Below, piece by piece: positions 35,931 through 49,084 of a DNA stretch of 64,000 nucleotides (position 1 is its first letter; every line of letters begins with the position of its first letter). The stretch covers positions 7,833,501 to 7,897,500 of the forward strand of contig CP099848.1 in NCBI GenBank assembly GCA_030062745.1. Direction: 5' to 3'. A program made the translations under genes and the position numbers. The notes beneath the pieces were generated by a model that saw only the letters and a list, made by a program, of their open reading frames with translations, did not search any database and was not told the origin of the DNA. The stretch is from Capitulum mitella. Taxonomy: Eukaryota > Arthropoda > Thecostraca > Pollicipedomorpha > Pollicipedidae.

Positions 35931-37050
35931 AGCGTGCAGACCTGTGCGCCCGCTTAGTACCTATATCTAAATAAAGGTACTAAGGTAGGTGTCACAAGTT
36001 TCTCACAAGCGGAGGACCCCAAGTCCAACCTGCACGCTGAAATGGATGGCATCTGATCACTGCTGCCCGAAATCTTGTTTGGCTGGATGGCTTTGTGACT
36101 GAAGTCCAGATTTTTTCCGATTTTTGTTTTCGATTTTTTTTCGCGCTTCCAGCATCACCAGTTCCCAAACCCAAGGCCTGAATGGCAAACGGGTACAGCT
36201 CAGCACGTGTGTCCCGCACAAACCAGGCAGAGGCCGTTAAGACACAGATCAGCCACATGCTTCGATTGCCACGTAACACGTGCTCCTACCCGCCAATTTT
36301 TAGCATTCCATCGGAAGGACTTTTGCGGCAATAAAGAAAGGGTGTTATTCTTGGACATCCGGCCATTCACGCGCAAGCTGCACCCCCTTTTCGATCTCAG
36401 TCCATCGAAATTGATCGCCCAGGTGCCCGTCTGCCGTTCCAAGCTAGCACCTCACCAAGCTTCGCCGTTTGCCTCCCGACTTTGGCCCATAAGAAACACA
36501 GGGTGTAAAAGAGGCGCACTTGCGCTGACCCATTGGACCATGCCAATCACGTGGGATATCGTCGAATAGCCCTAGTGCCAGTCTATCTACCTACCAAATT
36601 GCAGTCGCCTAAGCCACTTCTGACGGCACTCGGAGGCCCCGAGTCCAAATCAAAACACATGCCTGTGGATTTCCACCTTGATCGCACGTGGGTGCCGACC
36701 ACAAAAAGAAGTACCCGCAAGTGGGGCCCATGTTGTCACCAAGCCTTGAGTCCACAGCATCCGCCATTTCACCTGTAATCGTGATTAACTGGCTTCTGCA
36801 GAGGTCCGGTTCGCGCCACTTGGCACGTGCAGCACGCCACATATCTCTTCGAAACCTGTACCGCAATCTGTCCACCGAGTCGGCGCACCCGATGGTGCCA
36901 CATGTGTCGCGAGCGGTTGGTGCGTTCGGGCACTAGACGCTCGGAAGTTTGGACACATTGACTGACTGACACCTCGATCTGAACTTTTACAAGCAATCGC
37001 CATGTATGAAATCTCACTCGCTAAAAGCGTGCTTTGCACGTTTTCAGCTC
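35931..37050 (+). repeat. Dispersed repeat R3, copy 1
   Basis: The interval 36590-37030 aligns by eye with 60040-60440. Shared blocks are TGGGTGCCGACCACAAAA, AAGTGGGGC(C/T)CATGTTGTCACCA, TTCTGCAGAGGTCCGG, GGCGCACCCGATGGTGCCAC and CGCCATGTATGAAATCTC. The left edge (CAGACCTGTGCGCCCGCTTAGT) matches 59695-59720. There are no intact frames, and no terminal repeats were found. Minus-strand frames with Cys/Trp/Arg content are open in part of it but not recognised. Confidence 0.7.
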
Positions 37051-37789
37051 CTTCGATTTTGAATCAGAATGAGGTTAATTTGTGAGCCATGCAGAACAAA
37101 TTTCAAAGGTTATTTCTCATGTGGTGGAATTAGTCATCGGTGTGAGACAAAGCCAAGGCTACCAAACGCGAGGAACTTTCCTCAGTTTGAAGCTCAGTTT
37201 TGCTTAGCAGTTCTTTCATGAGCACTGGATGGTGCAAAACACAAGAAAATGCATTTGTTTACGTGTTTGAACAAACAGCTGCGAGCGCTGAGTGAGGAAG
37301 GCAGAATAAACGGATTCCGAATGAACGAATGAATGAGCCCCAAAATGAATGAATGAATGAAAGAATGAATTCTGGAAGCCGGTCAGACGATTCCGACAGA
37401 GACTGTGCCTTTTGTAGATACCTCTCTTTTGTAGATACAGGGTTGAAGAACATAGACCAGGGGTACAGAAAAATGCTACGTCGCGAAATTCGTCACATGC
37501 TGTGCAAAACGTGATGTTTCACTTCGAACCGAAACATGTGCAGAGGTCCGAAACATGACCTGAAAAATGTTGGGAAATGGAAATGCCATGTTTGGGTTCA
37601 TCCCAGATGATAAGGCTGTAAAAAGACAACCTTTGCACATGTACATGCCTTTATCGACATGAAAACTCTCGAAATGTAATTACACACCAATGCACTCAAA
37701 GCGTAATTTCGTTCAAGATGCTGGGGATCTGCCCTGCTCTTAGGCGGATCATATATCTTATACTTAACCGAAGCGTTGCGGCTAGCCGT
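37051..37789. other. Non-coding DNA with AATG tetranucleotide repeat
   Basis: A GAATGAATGAATG tetranucleotide tract lies at about 37315-37372. Nothing else is supported. Confidence 0.4.
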
Positions 37790-38160
37790 TCCGCGGGCGG
37801 AATTGGAGCTCCAGCTGAGCTGTTGACTTAATTCTGTCTTGGATTTTTCCTAGTACTCCAGTGAAGTCTTCGAGACTCATCATCTCGGTCGTTTTCACGC
37901 ATTTCCGGCCAGGGTGTGGAATTCGTCTCAATGCTCCCGACGCTCCAGTAATGACCACACCTAGCACGCCCTGGAGCCACGCTGTTCCCGCGTTCGCGGG
38001 CGCCGCAGCAACAGCAGCACCATCTAGTGTCGACGATCCATAGACCCAGCCTCGGAGGCAGTCAGATACACCCGAGTTTGGCATCATTCGGGAATCAAAC
38101 CCGGGACCTCTCGGTCCAAGGCTTTACGCAGTACCAGCTGCACTAATCCGTCCCTACGGT
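37790..38160 (-). mobile_element. tRNA-derived SINE-like element
   Basis: Read on the minus strand, the head carries pol III-type boxes: a box A-like TTAGTGCAGCTGGTACTG (reverse of about 38129-38146) and a box B-like GGGTTTGATTCCC (reverse of about 38090-38102), spaced as in a tRNA gene. The 3' part (CTCGGGTGTATCTGACTGCC and beyond to about 37790) is unrelated to tRNA, which is the usual SINE arrangement. No tRNA cloverleaf is intact. Confidence 0.6.
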
Positions 38161-38307
38161 GCGATGTGCTGACTTTTGAAACCGCACTAACAAATCTATA
38201 TACTTCCATAACATTGGAATAAGCCCACAAAAAAAGCGAAATACAGTCGAGGTCAACCAAAGTCAGTCAAAACTGTCGACCTTAATTGATCAAGAACGCT
38301 TACCTTC

Positions 38308-38640
38308 TAACACATTTTCATGGCTTGGTTTGAATAGCATATGTCGCTCGCAGATGGCCCTCTGCGGGCTTATAGAGGAGCCCCTATAAAGCGGCCCTAT
38401 CGCACTTCTTTACGAGCTAATGGGTTCCTGCTGGCATGTGAAGGAGGCCCATTCTGGCCTGTAAAGAGAGCCTCTGATGGCCTGTGAAGGGCCCGCCTAT
38501 TGACCTGTATATTGGATCGCTGTCAACCTGTTAGGCTTCTGCCAGCCTGTAACGGGGTCCTGTGTCACCATACAGATGCCTCTCTGTGGACCTATAACTG
38601 GGCCCCCATGAAGGGACTTTTAAAGCTTGTAAGCCAGTTT
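38308..38640 (+). repeat. ~30 bp degenerate tandem array (CCTGTAGAGG type), copy 2
   Basis: The leader and first seven or so units repeat 33735-33980 closely, including GGTTTGA(G/A)(C/T)AGCATAT, GGCCCTATCGCACTTCTTTAC and GCTAATGGGT. The copy is truncated at about 38640. Confidence 0.7.
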
Positions 38641-38890
38641 TTAAAGCAAGGCACCTTTGTTCGTACGGAGACGTAGGGATAACCTTTTTGTTTTCGCGAA
38701 ACCGCAGGCCGTCTCTTCGGCAACATCACTTAGTTACAGTTACGCCGCCTCAATGTATGAATACGTAGCCCTCATTCATCTTCTGTTGATGTGACCTGGT
38801 AGACTTGCGTTGATCTGCGTCATTGCATGCAGACTCTATGTTGGGTGCGAGGGAAGCGAAAAAGGACAAAATATGTTAACAAAATCCAAC
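38641..38890. other. Non-coding DNA, nothing recognised
   Basis: Short spacer between the tandem array and the next TIR element. Confidence 0.3.
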
Positions 38891-41060
38891 CAGGTGCGGA
38901 TCCAGGGGGGGGGGAGAGGCGATGGGGCGGTCGCCCCCTCCCCGAAGCCTCAGAAAGGGCCCCTCTCAGACTCAAAAGAAGCCTCGAAGGGGTCCCGTAT
39001 GAGCTTCACGGAGTCTCAGTGAAAACGTGACGGGTTCTTGATGCAGTTAGTGGCCTCTGGGAGGGTTATATGACCCCTGAGGTGCGTAGAAGGGCCCCTG
39101 AAGCTCCCAAATTCCCCCTGAGACCACAGCAGGGCCCCAACACGGCAGATTGCCTCTGAGATCGCCAGAAGATTAACAGGACCACTGAGACAGCCAAGAT
39201 GAGGACTGGGTCCCTAGGACGGCACAGAGGCCTCGAATGGGCCTCACGGACATGTGTGAAAAGCTGAAGGTTCCTAATGCAGTCAGAGGGTCTTCGGTAG
39301 GGTTAATGAGAACGTAAGATGGCAAGATGGCCCCTAAGATGGATAGAAGGGCTCTGGAGCTTTTCAAGAGTCCCGGGACCGCAAGAGGGACCCCAACACG
39401 GCAGAACTTAAAGAGATCCAAGCCCATAGAGGGACCCCTAATAGCCTATAGGGGAACCCCTTGCCCTCTGCCAGCCTGTGCGGCCCCCTGCCAGCTTGCA
39501 GGGGCCTCCTGCCGGTCTGTAGGGGCACATGTCGGCCTGTAGGGCTCCCTGCCAATCTTTAGGGCTCCTGCTGGCCTACAGGAGGCCCTTTGCCGGCCTA
39601 TGGAGGGGCTCGTTTATGGCCTGTGGAGAGGCCTCCTGGTGTGTAGAGGAGCCCCCTGACGGCCCGCAGGGGCCCCTGACAGCTGTTGAGACCACCAGTA
39701 AAAAACCGCTTTTGGCGCGATCATCGACAATCAGATAAGAGATAGCTGGTTGCAACTCATGGAGTTTAGCAAGCGGCAACCGTCCATTGTCGTCAGATTC
39801 TCGCAGGCTGTTTTTATTGAGGGGGCCCACTCATAGGATACCGTTCACCATTAGTCAAGCATCCCCATCCCCGGAATTTTTGGTCGTCTATACCCCTCTG
39901 CGAGCCTTTTGTAAAATGCTACGTGACTATTTTTTCCAGGGAGTCCATCCACATGAAGTGAGGGGGCCCACCGCGAGGCGATGACCCCCTCCCCCCGAAA
40001 TTTTTGGCCGGCTGCGCCCCTACCCCCGTGTGTGTTAGGCGAGCCCCTGGCACAGAAAAGGTCCCTTGAGACTGCCAGCAAGACCCCTAAACGTTAGCAA
40101 AGGCCCTTGATACGGCTGGAGGAGCCTTAAGACTGCCAGATGTACCCGATGTAACAGAGGAAGATCCCTGATTTAGCCATGGAGATTACCGGAGATGTTC
40201 ATAAGGCCCATGACACTGCACAGGGGCCCTGAAATCGTCAAAATGTCTTTTGTGGCTTTCAGAGGGCTCTTGAGACGGCAAAAATGTTCTCCATAGACGT
40301 CAAGAAGGGCACCTAAGACAACAAGGGGTCCACTGAGACGACCTGATGGGTCCCAAAACTACCAAGTTTTGAGACGTCCAGACAGCTTCTGAAACGGCCA
40401 AAGGACCTTGAGCATTGCAAGAAGCGCCTCTGTCATGGCAGAGAGACTTGCAAAGGGCCCTTGTTACTGTCTGAGGGGTTCCTTAGATGGCGAAAATTCC
40501 CCAGGGACGACAGGAAGGAACCCTACATGGCTTAAGTGTCCCTGAAGCTGCCAGATGGGTCCATGACACTGCCCGAGGTTTCCCTGAAGTTGTCAAAGGA
40601 GTGCTTGAGAGGCCCCATGGGACAAGTGAAACCGTGAAAGGAACCTGAGACCACTACAGGGCCCTGACACGGCACACGGCCCGAGACCATCAAAAATGTA
40701 GAAAAAAAGGTTTCCAGAAGTTACCAGGGGCAGAGGAGCTTCTGAACCAGATACAGACGCGACATTTGAAGTAGAAGGAGGAACGCAGCCGCCTAAAATC
40801 CCGCCATTGTTGTGATATTTTGGCCACTTTGCCAGGTAACAAAACGCAGAATTTTCTCAAAGGTAGTGCCGCATTTAAATTTTCCGTTTATTTCATATGA
40901 CGAAAAAACACAAAACTTTATCAAATAGCTCAGCCTGGACCCGAACGAATCAGCGTTTGTTCGTATCTGAACAGCCAGAAATGGGAGGGGCCCCGCCCGG
41001 GAGGGAGGCCCCGCGCTGGCCATTCGTCCCCCCTCGGGCGAAATCTTGGATCCGCCCCTG
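38891..41060 (+). mobile_element. Inner TIR element of GAGACGGCCA-type repeats, copy 2
   Basis: The left end AGGTGCGGATCCAGGGGG is inverted at the right end as TCTTGGATCCGCCCCT. The order of ~30 bp units matches 2602-4573: GCCCCTCCCC, GTATGAGCTTCACGG, GGTTCTTGATGCAGT and TTTCCAGAAG all recur. A block of the CCTGTAGGG type is inserted at about 39425-39690, followed by two GAGGGGGCCCAC...AATTTTTGG segments up to 40022. The unique tail (about 40680-41000) also matches copy 1. No transposase is present. Confidence 0.7.
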
Positions 41061-41099
41061 AATCAGATAGGCTTTTTATTCCAGTAAATGAACGGGATC

Positions 41100-41186
41100 T
41101 CTACTAATCTCTCCAATAAACACACACATACCTATATATATGTATATATACATACATATACGTATGCATATAAACATACATATAAT
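41100..41186. repeat. TATA/CATA microsatellite
   Basis: ACACACATACC leads into mixed TATATGTATATATACATA words. A CTCCAATAAACA word is repeated on both sides of it (about 41110 and 41196). Confidence 0.85.
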
Positions 41187-42018
41187 ATCTCCAATCTCCA
41201 ATAAACAACATAACGACATTGAGAAGACACTCCCGCTAGTGGAGCGCCTTCTCAGCCTTAGCGACTGACTCGGCGCACTCAGCAAGCAGGAGGATAAGTG
41301 TGCCAGGCTGCACACATCCGAGCAATCTTTTTCCTGCTGGCTGCACGTCGCTTAAGATGACAGCCAGCGGCAGAACAGGAACCGCCCGTCTGGCCGTGCT
41401 GACCGTTCCCGACGACCCCTGACCGTTCTCGGCGGCCTCTGCGCGGGCGGCCGGCCACACCGATGCCGGCCGCCGTCGTCCGCGATCGCCTGTGCTGTAC
41501 CCTCTGCAGAGAGGCCCCGACAGGTGTTGTGCGGTTACCGCTGTACCGAATGTGCGACCTCCAATTCATTTTATAGTGTCTGAAAACGCTTCCAGTCATG
41601 TGAGTTCACTGTATTTCTAAAAATCCTGTTTATGGCCCTCATGATGTAGGGTACGCGCGCCAACCTTTTAGGTCATAACGCCGTGGCCGGACCTGTTATC
41701 AACATGAAACTTGAAACAGAAGCAGAGGGCACTGTGCTGAGTCGTATATATTCCCCATTTTGCGTTTTTAAAGTTAACGTCAAACGTGTCATATAGAACC
41801 AAATGCTGACTCTCGACCTTGCCTTGACCTTGTGAAGTGACTCCAGAATAACACAAATGTATTTGTATGTTTGTCCACTTATTTCCCTACGCACTAATTA
41901 ATAGCTTTAAGTTCTATCTTACAACCTCTATTTTTGGCAGCCATTTTCCTTTTACTTTCAACAGTGTCAAAAATGGCCTGAGGTGCTTCCCAAAGGCGTG
42001 GTTTGGCTCCACCCCTCA

Positions 42019-42020
<2 letters not shown>
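41187..42020. other. Non-coding DNA with GC-rich part
   Basis: About 41230-41520 is GC-rich with CpG and overlapping open frames on both strands. No domain is recognised. The remainder is featureless. Confidence 0.3.

Positions 42021-42070
<50 letters not shown>
42021..42070. repeat. (TA)n microsatellite
   Basis: Uninterrupted tract of 50 bases. Confidence 0.95.
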
Positions 42071-42073
<3 letters not shown>

Positions 42074-43935
42074 GCATACTATGAAAACGAATAGGCAGGA
42101 AACCAAGATCAAAACGTCATTTTCTGTTTAAAAAAAAAACTGGAAAATGGCGAGCAAAAATAAACAACAAAATTGAAGGGGGCTTCTCAAGCCTCCTCCT
42201 CCACTCCAAATCAGAAAGCAGGGTTAATGCCTAACGTGATGTCATGCCATTCTGAGACGATTTGATCCGATCTTGTTCGATCTCTCAGTCAGAAATGAGC
42301 CCTCGAGGGGCATGACATCATTCATTCGGCTAGGGCTGTGATCACGAAGCTGCGTCTCAGATAAGTGAAGTGTGAAGTCGTCTGGGTCATCGCGTTGCAA
42401 GGGTTATCGAGTTCTCAGTCATTTATTGTCTTGTGATCATTTTCGTTATGCCTTTTGATTGGCGAGAGCTCTGTCGCGAGGGTGTATCGTCAGGTGCGGA
42501 GGTCGCGATTGGCATGCCTTGCGATTTTGAAGCATTGTACATAAACCCTCACTAGTATTCGCTATTTGGCGACATACGACAGTAAAGGTGGCAGGAGCCA
42601 TTTCCAAACCTAACGTGATGGCACAATGAAACAAAAACGAACGCGTAGATTCGTCCTTTAGCTACACGATGCTACCAAGCCTGACCCTTTTTAATCATAC
42701 GGCGACCACACAGGCGACCTCAAAGGAGGTGTTGTTGGCGGATTGGGTTTTTCGTTGGATCCTACGAGACGTGACTTGTAAAGGGCTATAGTATCCTACA
42801 GGTAGCAGCGTTGTTTAGGTAGGGCTACTGAATATCTGGAGCCGCTGGCTTTCGTGTTTCGGGAGTTAGGCCAGAAAAACCAAGGAGCCAAGAATTTCCA
42901 GGGCCCCGCCACTCGTTGGAGAAGGAGGGCCAACATCCCTTCCCCCCACCTTTTTCGGGTGGAAAAAAATACTTTTGATGCTTTCGAAACTTGTTTTTTT
43001 TTTAATACATGCTCATTTTCGGAAATGGTGAGCCAGTGAACGAAATCCGGAGAGAAATCAAAGTTTAGAGATAGGTTAGGTTACACGGATATACGTTTAG
43101 CTGACTCTTGCACATAGGCTGGGTCTGGCCTTGATTTCGTCGTAAATTATGAAGGAAACTAGGAATATTCATGCTGTTTGAATTAACACGAGCACTGGTG
43201 GTGGGCGTGTTAGTGCGCGTATTAATTCAAACAGCGTGTCATCACCTTTGACCCTTCTGGCCGAGCAATTTAAAACTAGGCTGATGTATAGCACGCACGC
43301 AAGGTATTGTGCACATCAAACTGTGTAATAATCGGACAAACAAAAGGCGCAAAATCAATCGATATTCGTGAAATAGCCTCAGGGCAGATTTTTCAATCGT
43401 TGTTTGGCAGCACTTAAATCAAGATGACTGAAAAAGCTTCAGTTTGTCCAGAAATGCTCTTTCCCACACTTATTCAGGACACATGGGGACATACTGAGCT
43501 ACATTTTCGGGAATCTCACGGTTGACAAGCTAACACGGTTAAAACCGAAAATGTCGCAAGTGACCCGGTTAGGTCAAAGGCCACCTCAAGGTTGCCGAAA
43601 AATTAAAATATTTCATGAAGGCTGAAGCATTTCTCTTTCGAATGTCATCAATCGCACATTTCTGTGACAACTTGTCACCGAGTTATGGACATTTGAATCA
43701 TGCAATGTCTGTAAAAATCGGTGGCATGTCATAGCCTGTAACTCTGACCTCAGAGGTCACCCAGGACTGAGAATTTGCGGCTGGCCATTTTTCAATAGAC
43801 ACTATGAGCGTACCACATTTCATCAAAATCTAAAGGGGTCGGATCGATTCTTCTGTGATTTGACCTTTAATGACCCAATGACCCAGTAGTGAAAATGCAG
43901 TAGTGTTGCAGAAATGTATTAGTTGTAATACTTAG
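42071..43935. other. Unassigned DNA with one hairpin
   Basis: No supported exon. At about 43170-43229 the arms GCTGTTTGAATTAA and TTAATTCAAACAGC form a 14 bp inverted repeat around a GC-rich loop. Confidence 0.4.
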
Positions 43936-44350
43936 CGCCATGTGGGCCACCAGTTGACCTGACCGTAAGCGCCCTGCGGGCCGCCAGTTGACCTGGCCGT
44001 GAGCACCCTGCGGGCCGTCAGCTGACCCGCCTGTGACCGTGCTGCGGACCAGCAGCGGTGGCCGCGGCGCGCAGGCCGGCCGACCGCCGCCCGTGGGACC
44101 GGCCGGCGCCTGCGCCGGCCGCCGGCCGCCGCTATATCACGCGGCACCCGGCGGCGCCGGTCTCACAGTGCTCCCCAGCGTGACGCCCCGACAGCCGGAC
44201 GACGCCGCTTCCGCCGCACGGTCAGTTGGCGCCGGACACCGGCCGGTCCGCGCCCAGACGTCGCTGGCGCTGTGGGAGGTGGAGAGGGGTCACTGCAGCC
44301 GACCGGGTCACAGCGGGCCTTTCGCAGGGAGGGGTCACTGCATTCCGGAT
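43936..44350. other. GC-rich, CpG-dense block
   Basis: Starts with a ~36 base tandem unit (GGGCCGCCAGTTGACCTGGC type, about three copies at 43945-44035) and continues as very GC-rich sequence. Open frames on both strands reflect base composition. No gene start identified. Confidence 0.4.
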
Positions 44351-47299
44351 TTATGAGAGCAAGGCGTCCCCAGACTCGTATCAAGGATATCTGCGGTCAT
44401 CAGATAACTTGGGCAGAACTAGCTGGCCACTTTCCTAGTGATGCCATTTCCCACAGAACTATTGTCAACAGGCGTGGTGGCTGAATGCGTCGTGAATGAG
44501 TAAACGGGGAGAAGCCGTCATGTAACGAAAAACGGGAGGCGCCGGTCAGTCCCATAGTGGACTTCTGGGACATCGCCGTCACGGAGCGGCAGGATGGTCG
44601 GCGCAGGAGTTGGACGGTTGCAGTGTTATCATGTGGCATGGATCGACAGCCATATTCAACAGAGAAATGTTGGCAATCAAGCACAGCGGCGCTAAAGACA
44701 GCACTATTGGGCTGTTTGTTGGACTCATCCACGCACATGCTACCTCATTGCTTTTAACCCAGTTCCGTTCATCACTGTTATAAATTTGAACGGTGTGGCC
44801 AGTGCCGGCACTACGGGGGGGGGGACGGTGAGAACAACCACCCCCTAGCTCGGGAAAATTTAATGTTATCTCTATGGCCGTGAAAGGAAAAAAGACTTGA
44901 AAATGTTGTTTGCTTTCCTTCCGCCGGAATCCTGAATACGTGGCACCATCATTGAATGGGACTCCAACTCAGTTCAACGAAGAAATCAGTCACATTGACA
45001 CCGTACAGCTGATACCGTTTTTGTTTTAGCACAACTAAAGTAAGTCGGGGCTTACGAGTAAAGAAGACGCCACACCATTTCGTGCAAAAACCATTACTGC
45101 GGATGGTCAGAAGAGCACATCGTAACAGGCGCACTTTGCATTTAAGTGGCATCAGAGTATGAGCCGGCGAATAGTACCTCCTGTCCAGACTCGTGCTTAA
45201 CTCAAATTTTGATGAGTCGAATCTTCTCGGGTTCAAATACTTAATATTATTGATAAGTGGTATAAAATATCACTTCAATTCCGTTCTGTCAGCATGAGCA
45301 TGTCTTAACAAAAAAAAAAAAAATGCACAAAATGACCGCAACGCTTTCATTCTCCATTGTTTTGACGCTGTCGTATGCCTCTTTTTAGTCAGAGCCGAAT
45401 CATGATTTATTTTGACTACAGATATTGCGACTCCATCCATGATTCAAAGCATTCGTATTTCTCCAAAGAACCGACTGAACGGGTCGAATCTGAGTCATAT
45501 CCGAGTTCAGCGTAAGTCTGCTCCAGCCTGTCAGAGCCGGTCCTGCCTGTGGTCGAGTTCGGCCAATGATGGCGCCCAGTGGCGCGTACCCGGCTCCGGT
45601 TACCTATGTCGGGCTGCCGGCCGGCGGCGGCGACGAGCCGGCGACGAATCAGTGGGCGGCACCCGAAACCTGCCTGCGACAGGGCACTGAATGGAGACCC
45701 GGGCAGGCCGGATCTGGTCACGCGGGGGCCCTCCGGCGAGCGACAGGGAGTTCCGGCAGCACCCACTGTAGTTCCCGCACGTCAGCCTCGTCAAGGGCCA
45801 AGCGGCAGTATCTTCAGGCACCAGCCAGTGCAACGGCTTCCGCTTCTCTATTCCCTGTTGGCCAAGACAACAAATGCTATCTGTCGTAAGCGAGTGCAGC
45901 AGGCGCTACAGAGTCGCTGACTGTAGCTGATAACCGACCAAGAATTCCCCACAAATCGGGCTGTTTGCGACGGAATCGTGGCGGAGCACGAACTACGGCA
46001 GCCGACGTTAGTGATAACGACTGGTTACCAACAAAGAAAAGATGTTATGACAACCCGTTGGCGCATCTTGCCGTAATCCTCTTTGACATGTCACCACCGT
46101 TGCTGTTGATTGCTAGCGTTTGCTATACTCGTGCTCAGGGACGGTGGATCAAGGTTATCTCGACAGGAGGTTGTCTGCATCGGTTGCTGTGTGACGTGGC
46201 TCATTCACGCTATTGTCAACATGGCGTGGATACGGCTGATAGCGTGTCTGATGTGCATGTGTTTGGACGTGACGTGCTATGCCTAGACGGGGACATTAAG
46301 TTTTTTTCGCTTGTGCAATGCCCGTGAATCAGCAGTATTTCCCGCCATCAGAATTTCCGAGCTGTTGCATCGTGCAAGATTCCACTTCAGTGCGCCGCCA
46401 TGTTGCTACGCCAGCGGACGTCGTCGGGCATCATGAAGTGAATCACACCATGTCATCGGGCCACATAATCTGAAATAAGAAGCAAAGCTGCCAGATCACT
46501 TCAACTGGGTCATACGACTTGATAAGAGCCCATAGCGTCTGCCCCGGGCACTGCATCTTTGCTGTTGTATCTTTCATGTTGTCTTCTGTCGCTATTCATC
46601 ATTTGGCAACCTTTGGCACAATAGTGGCGGGGGGGGGGGAGGCGCGACCCTTTTGCCTTTTCTGTGCCTGTGGGGAAAGATAAATGAAACGAAGACGAGT
46701 GTGCAGCTTGGTCTTCTGGCCGCTGGATGGCACCAGTATGACGTTTTCAGGTTACAAAATAACCTTCCAGGCGACATCGAAGGAGATTATCGCTGGTTTC
46801 TAGTTTCCACTGGATGCTATGCGGTGTAGTTTGCAGGGCGCTTCTGAAGGTCCGTAGTGACTTCTGACGATGGTCAGGGACTGGAAGTATTGTTGCTATA
46901 AACACCAGAGCTTTCGATTCCTTCATGATCTCTCGGAAGCCAATAAAAGATCGGAAAGCTCCAGTGACATAAACTAGTGATTTTCGCCTGAGATGACCTT
47001 GACTCAAATAGGACCTAAGTGCGTAGGTGACTGACATGATGGGTTAACGCCCATGCGTAACAATGAGTAAGAGTGATCGCTGCAAAACACTTAAAGCGTT
47101 TGCTGAGTGGTGAGTGTCGCATGATCGCCAGCCCAGTGACATGGGCCTGAGAGAGGTCACATAGGTCAGCCTTCGAATTACTGACCTGAATTTTTCGAAT
47201 ACTGCTTAAAAAGCTATAAACTTGGCTCTGCAAAATTTGAGAGCGATCGGAGCGGTTGTTACAGGGCAGCTTGCGAAAATCTTCAGGGGGTGGATGTCA
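44351..47299. other. Unassigned DNA
   Basis: No supported exon. A GC-rich stretch with overlapping open frames lies at about 45520-45800. A C/G homopolymer run is at about 44815-44824. Confidence 0.3.
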
Positions 47300-47402
47300 G
47301 GCACGTAGCCGGGATTTTCCGCTGGGAGGGGCCAAATGTCACATTCTGTGATATTGTACAGCCAGGGGGACATGGCCCTCATGGCTCCCCTTAGCTACGT
47401 CC
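47300..47402. mobile_element. Short MITE-like element
   Basis: GGCACGTAGCCGGGATTTTC at the left and TTAGCTACGTCC at the right form an imperfect inverted terminus around about 100 bases. The left end resembles those of the 1016 and 1686 elements (GCAGCC(G/A)GGATTTTC). Confidence 0.5.
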
Positions 47403-49084
47403 ATGATGGAGGTCATGATTGCACCAATCCCTCTGCATTAGCGAGGGTTAACGCCTCGACTGCTGTTTTGCGCGCATCCAAGAGAACCTGCTCCCGCAAT
47501 ATACGAAAGGGTATATTTCGGGTAACTGTCGTTTGATAGTTCATTATGTGTTGTCGAAATATCGAAATATTGTTAATGCCCCTCTTGCCTTGAGCTATCT
47601 TACCCGGTACGCTGCGTCACATTGGGTTAACACGGTTAGCAATGCCATTTTTCACGTTCCGGACAAAATGGGCTTGTCATTTATCGCCTTCCGGACAAAT
47701 AGACCGCATTTGATTGCAGAAAGTGCAGATGTAGTGAGACGCTTTTATCGCGCTTCTAGCGCATTCTTTTGTTTATTTCTGGTCTTGAGGCGTCATCTTC
47801 CATTCATCTTAGCACTTCGATTTATTTCTAAACCCCATGATCACCTAAAGTCAAGCCAAATGGGTATTTTAAGGCAGGTTCTGACGGAGGTTCAAGTGGT
47901 TGTCGGCTTAGTTGCAAACCTGCAAGGAAACGAAATGTCTTATTTGACACTTATTTGACTTGACCCTATATAACTTGTTTGCGAAATTCCAGACCAAAGA
48001 GGCAGTCTCTACCGGTTTCGTTGTTTCTATCGTGTTTGAAATATTCAGAATTCCAAAAGAGCCCAGCGAGGCCATTGATCTCACGTGCATGAGATTTTCA
48101 AGGACATCTCGTGTCGGAAGGGATACATGTCACATCTGACCTCCTGTTGAGCGTGGAATGCTGCAGTTTGTATGGAAAAAATATTAAATTATAGAACGTC
48201 CCTTTGACAATGACCCTTTGTACCTCCGTAACCTGCCATAACCCAAAACTGAGATAGGTCTAAAATGGGTGAAATTAAACAGAACTCAGCTACCCAAAGC
48301 CCTAGACAACCTCTTCGTTCCATTCCTGAGCCGCAGGGAGAAATGACATGAGGGCAGAACTGGTATCTGGTAGGACCAGAGTTAACTTGTAGTCATGAGT
48401 GCAGTCCTGACTTTCTGCATGCGTCTTGTTGATTTGGAAAGAAATGCCAAGATATTCCTGCCTAAATGAATCTCATTCACGGACACCCCAAAGTGGTTCC
48501 TGCGGGCCCAGTCCACTTAGCTGTAACGTAACTTAGTTACGTTGCAAGAGCTCGAGCATAATTTATAATTGATTGATGAAGTCATCGGGTCATTTATCAT
48601 TCGCAAGTCAGTTTAAAATATAACTTCATAAGCTAAGACGACATCCTGAACATGCCCACTGGTGGCCATCTGAATATCACGTGCACAGAACCGGGAATAC
48701 ATTTTGCCCCCACACCTACACCCTCATTTCTTGGTGACTTTCAACGACCGCAACAACATTCTGCGCGAATTATTCTGTAGCTTGATTACAAAGTACAAAT
48801 AGCCTCTGTGGGCCCAATCGAGATTAACCGAGACTATGTGCTGCATTAGATACGCACTTGTCGTCTTGCAGACCTCTACCCAATCGCAACTAAACTTTGC
48901 TGAGAATTCCTGTATATGACAGACTCACATAGAGCAAGGCATAGCTGACTAGACCAGGTAAACCGAGATCTACTCGGGTCAAAATCTGAACATGTTGCAG
49001 TTTTTTAGAATAAAACATCGCAATTTCTTGTGGAGTGTTAGTCGACAGAATAAAATGGCACGCAAATGCTTGTAAATGGCTTAC
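47403..49084. other. Unassigned DNA
   Basis: A 141-codon plus-strand frame at 47533-47958 is the longest here. It has no recognisable domain, no clear splice signals and average composition, so I do not call it. Confidence 0.3.

Noticed and set aside
47533..47958. 141-codon plus-strand ORF
   Set aside because: No domain, no splice signals, no neighbouring support; length is possible by chance.
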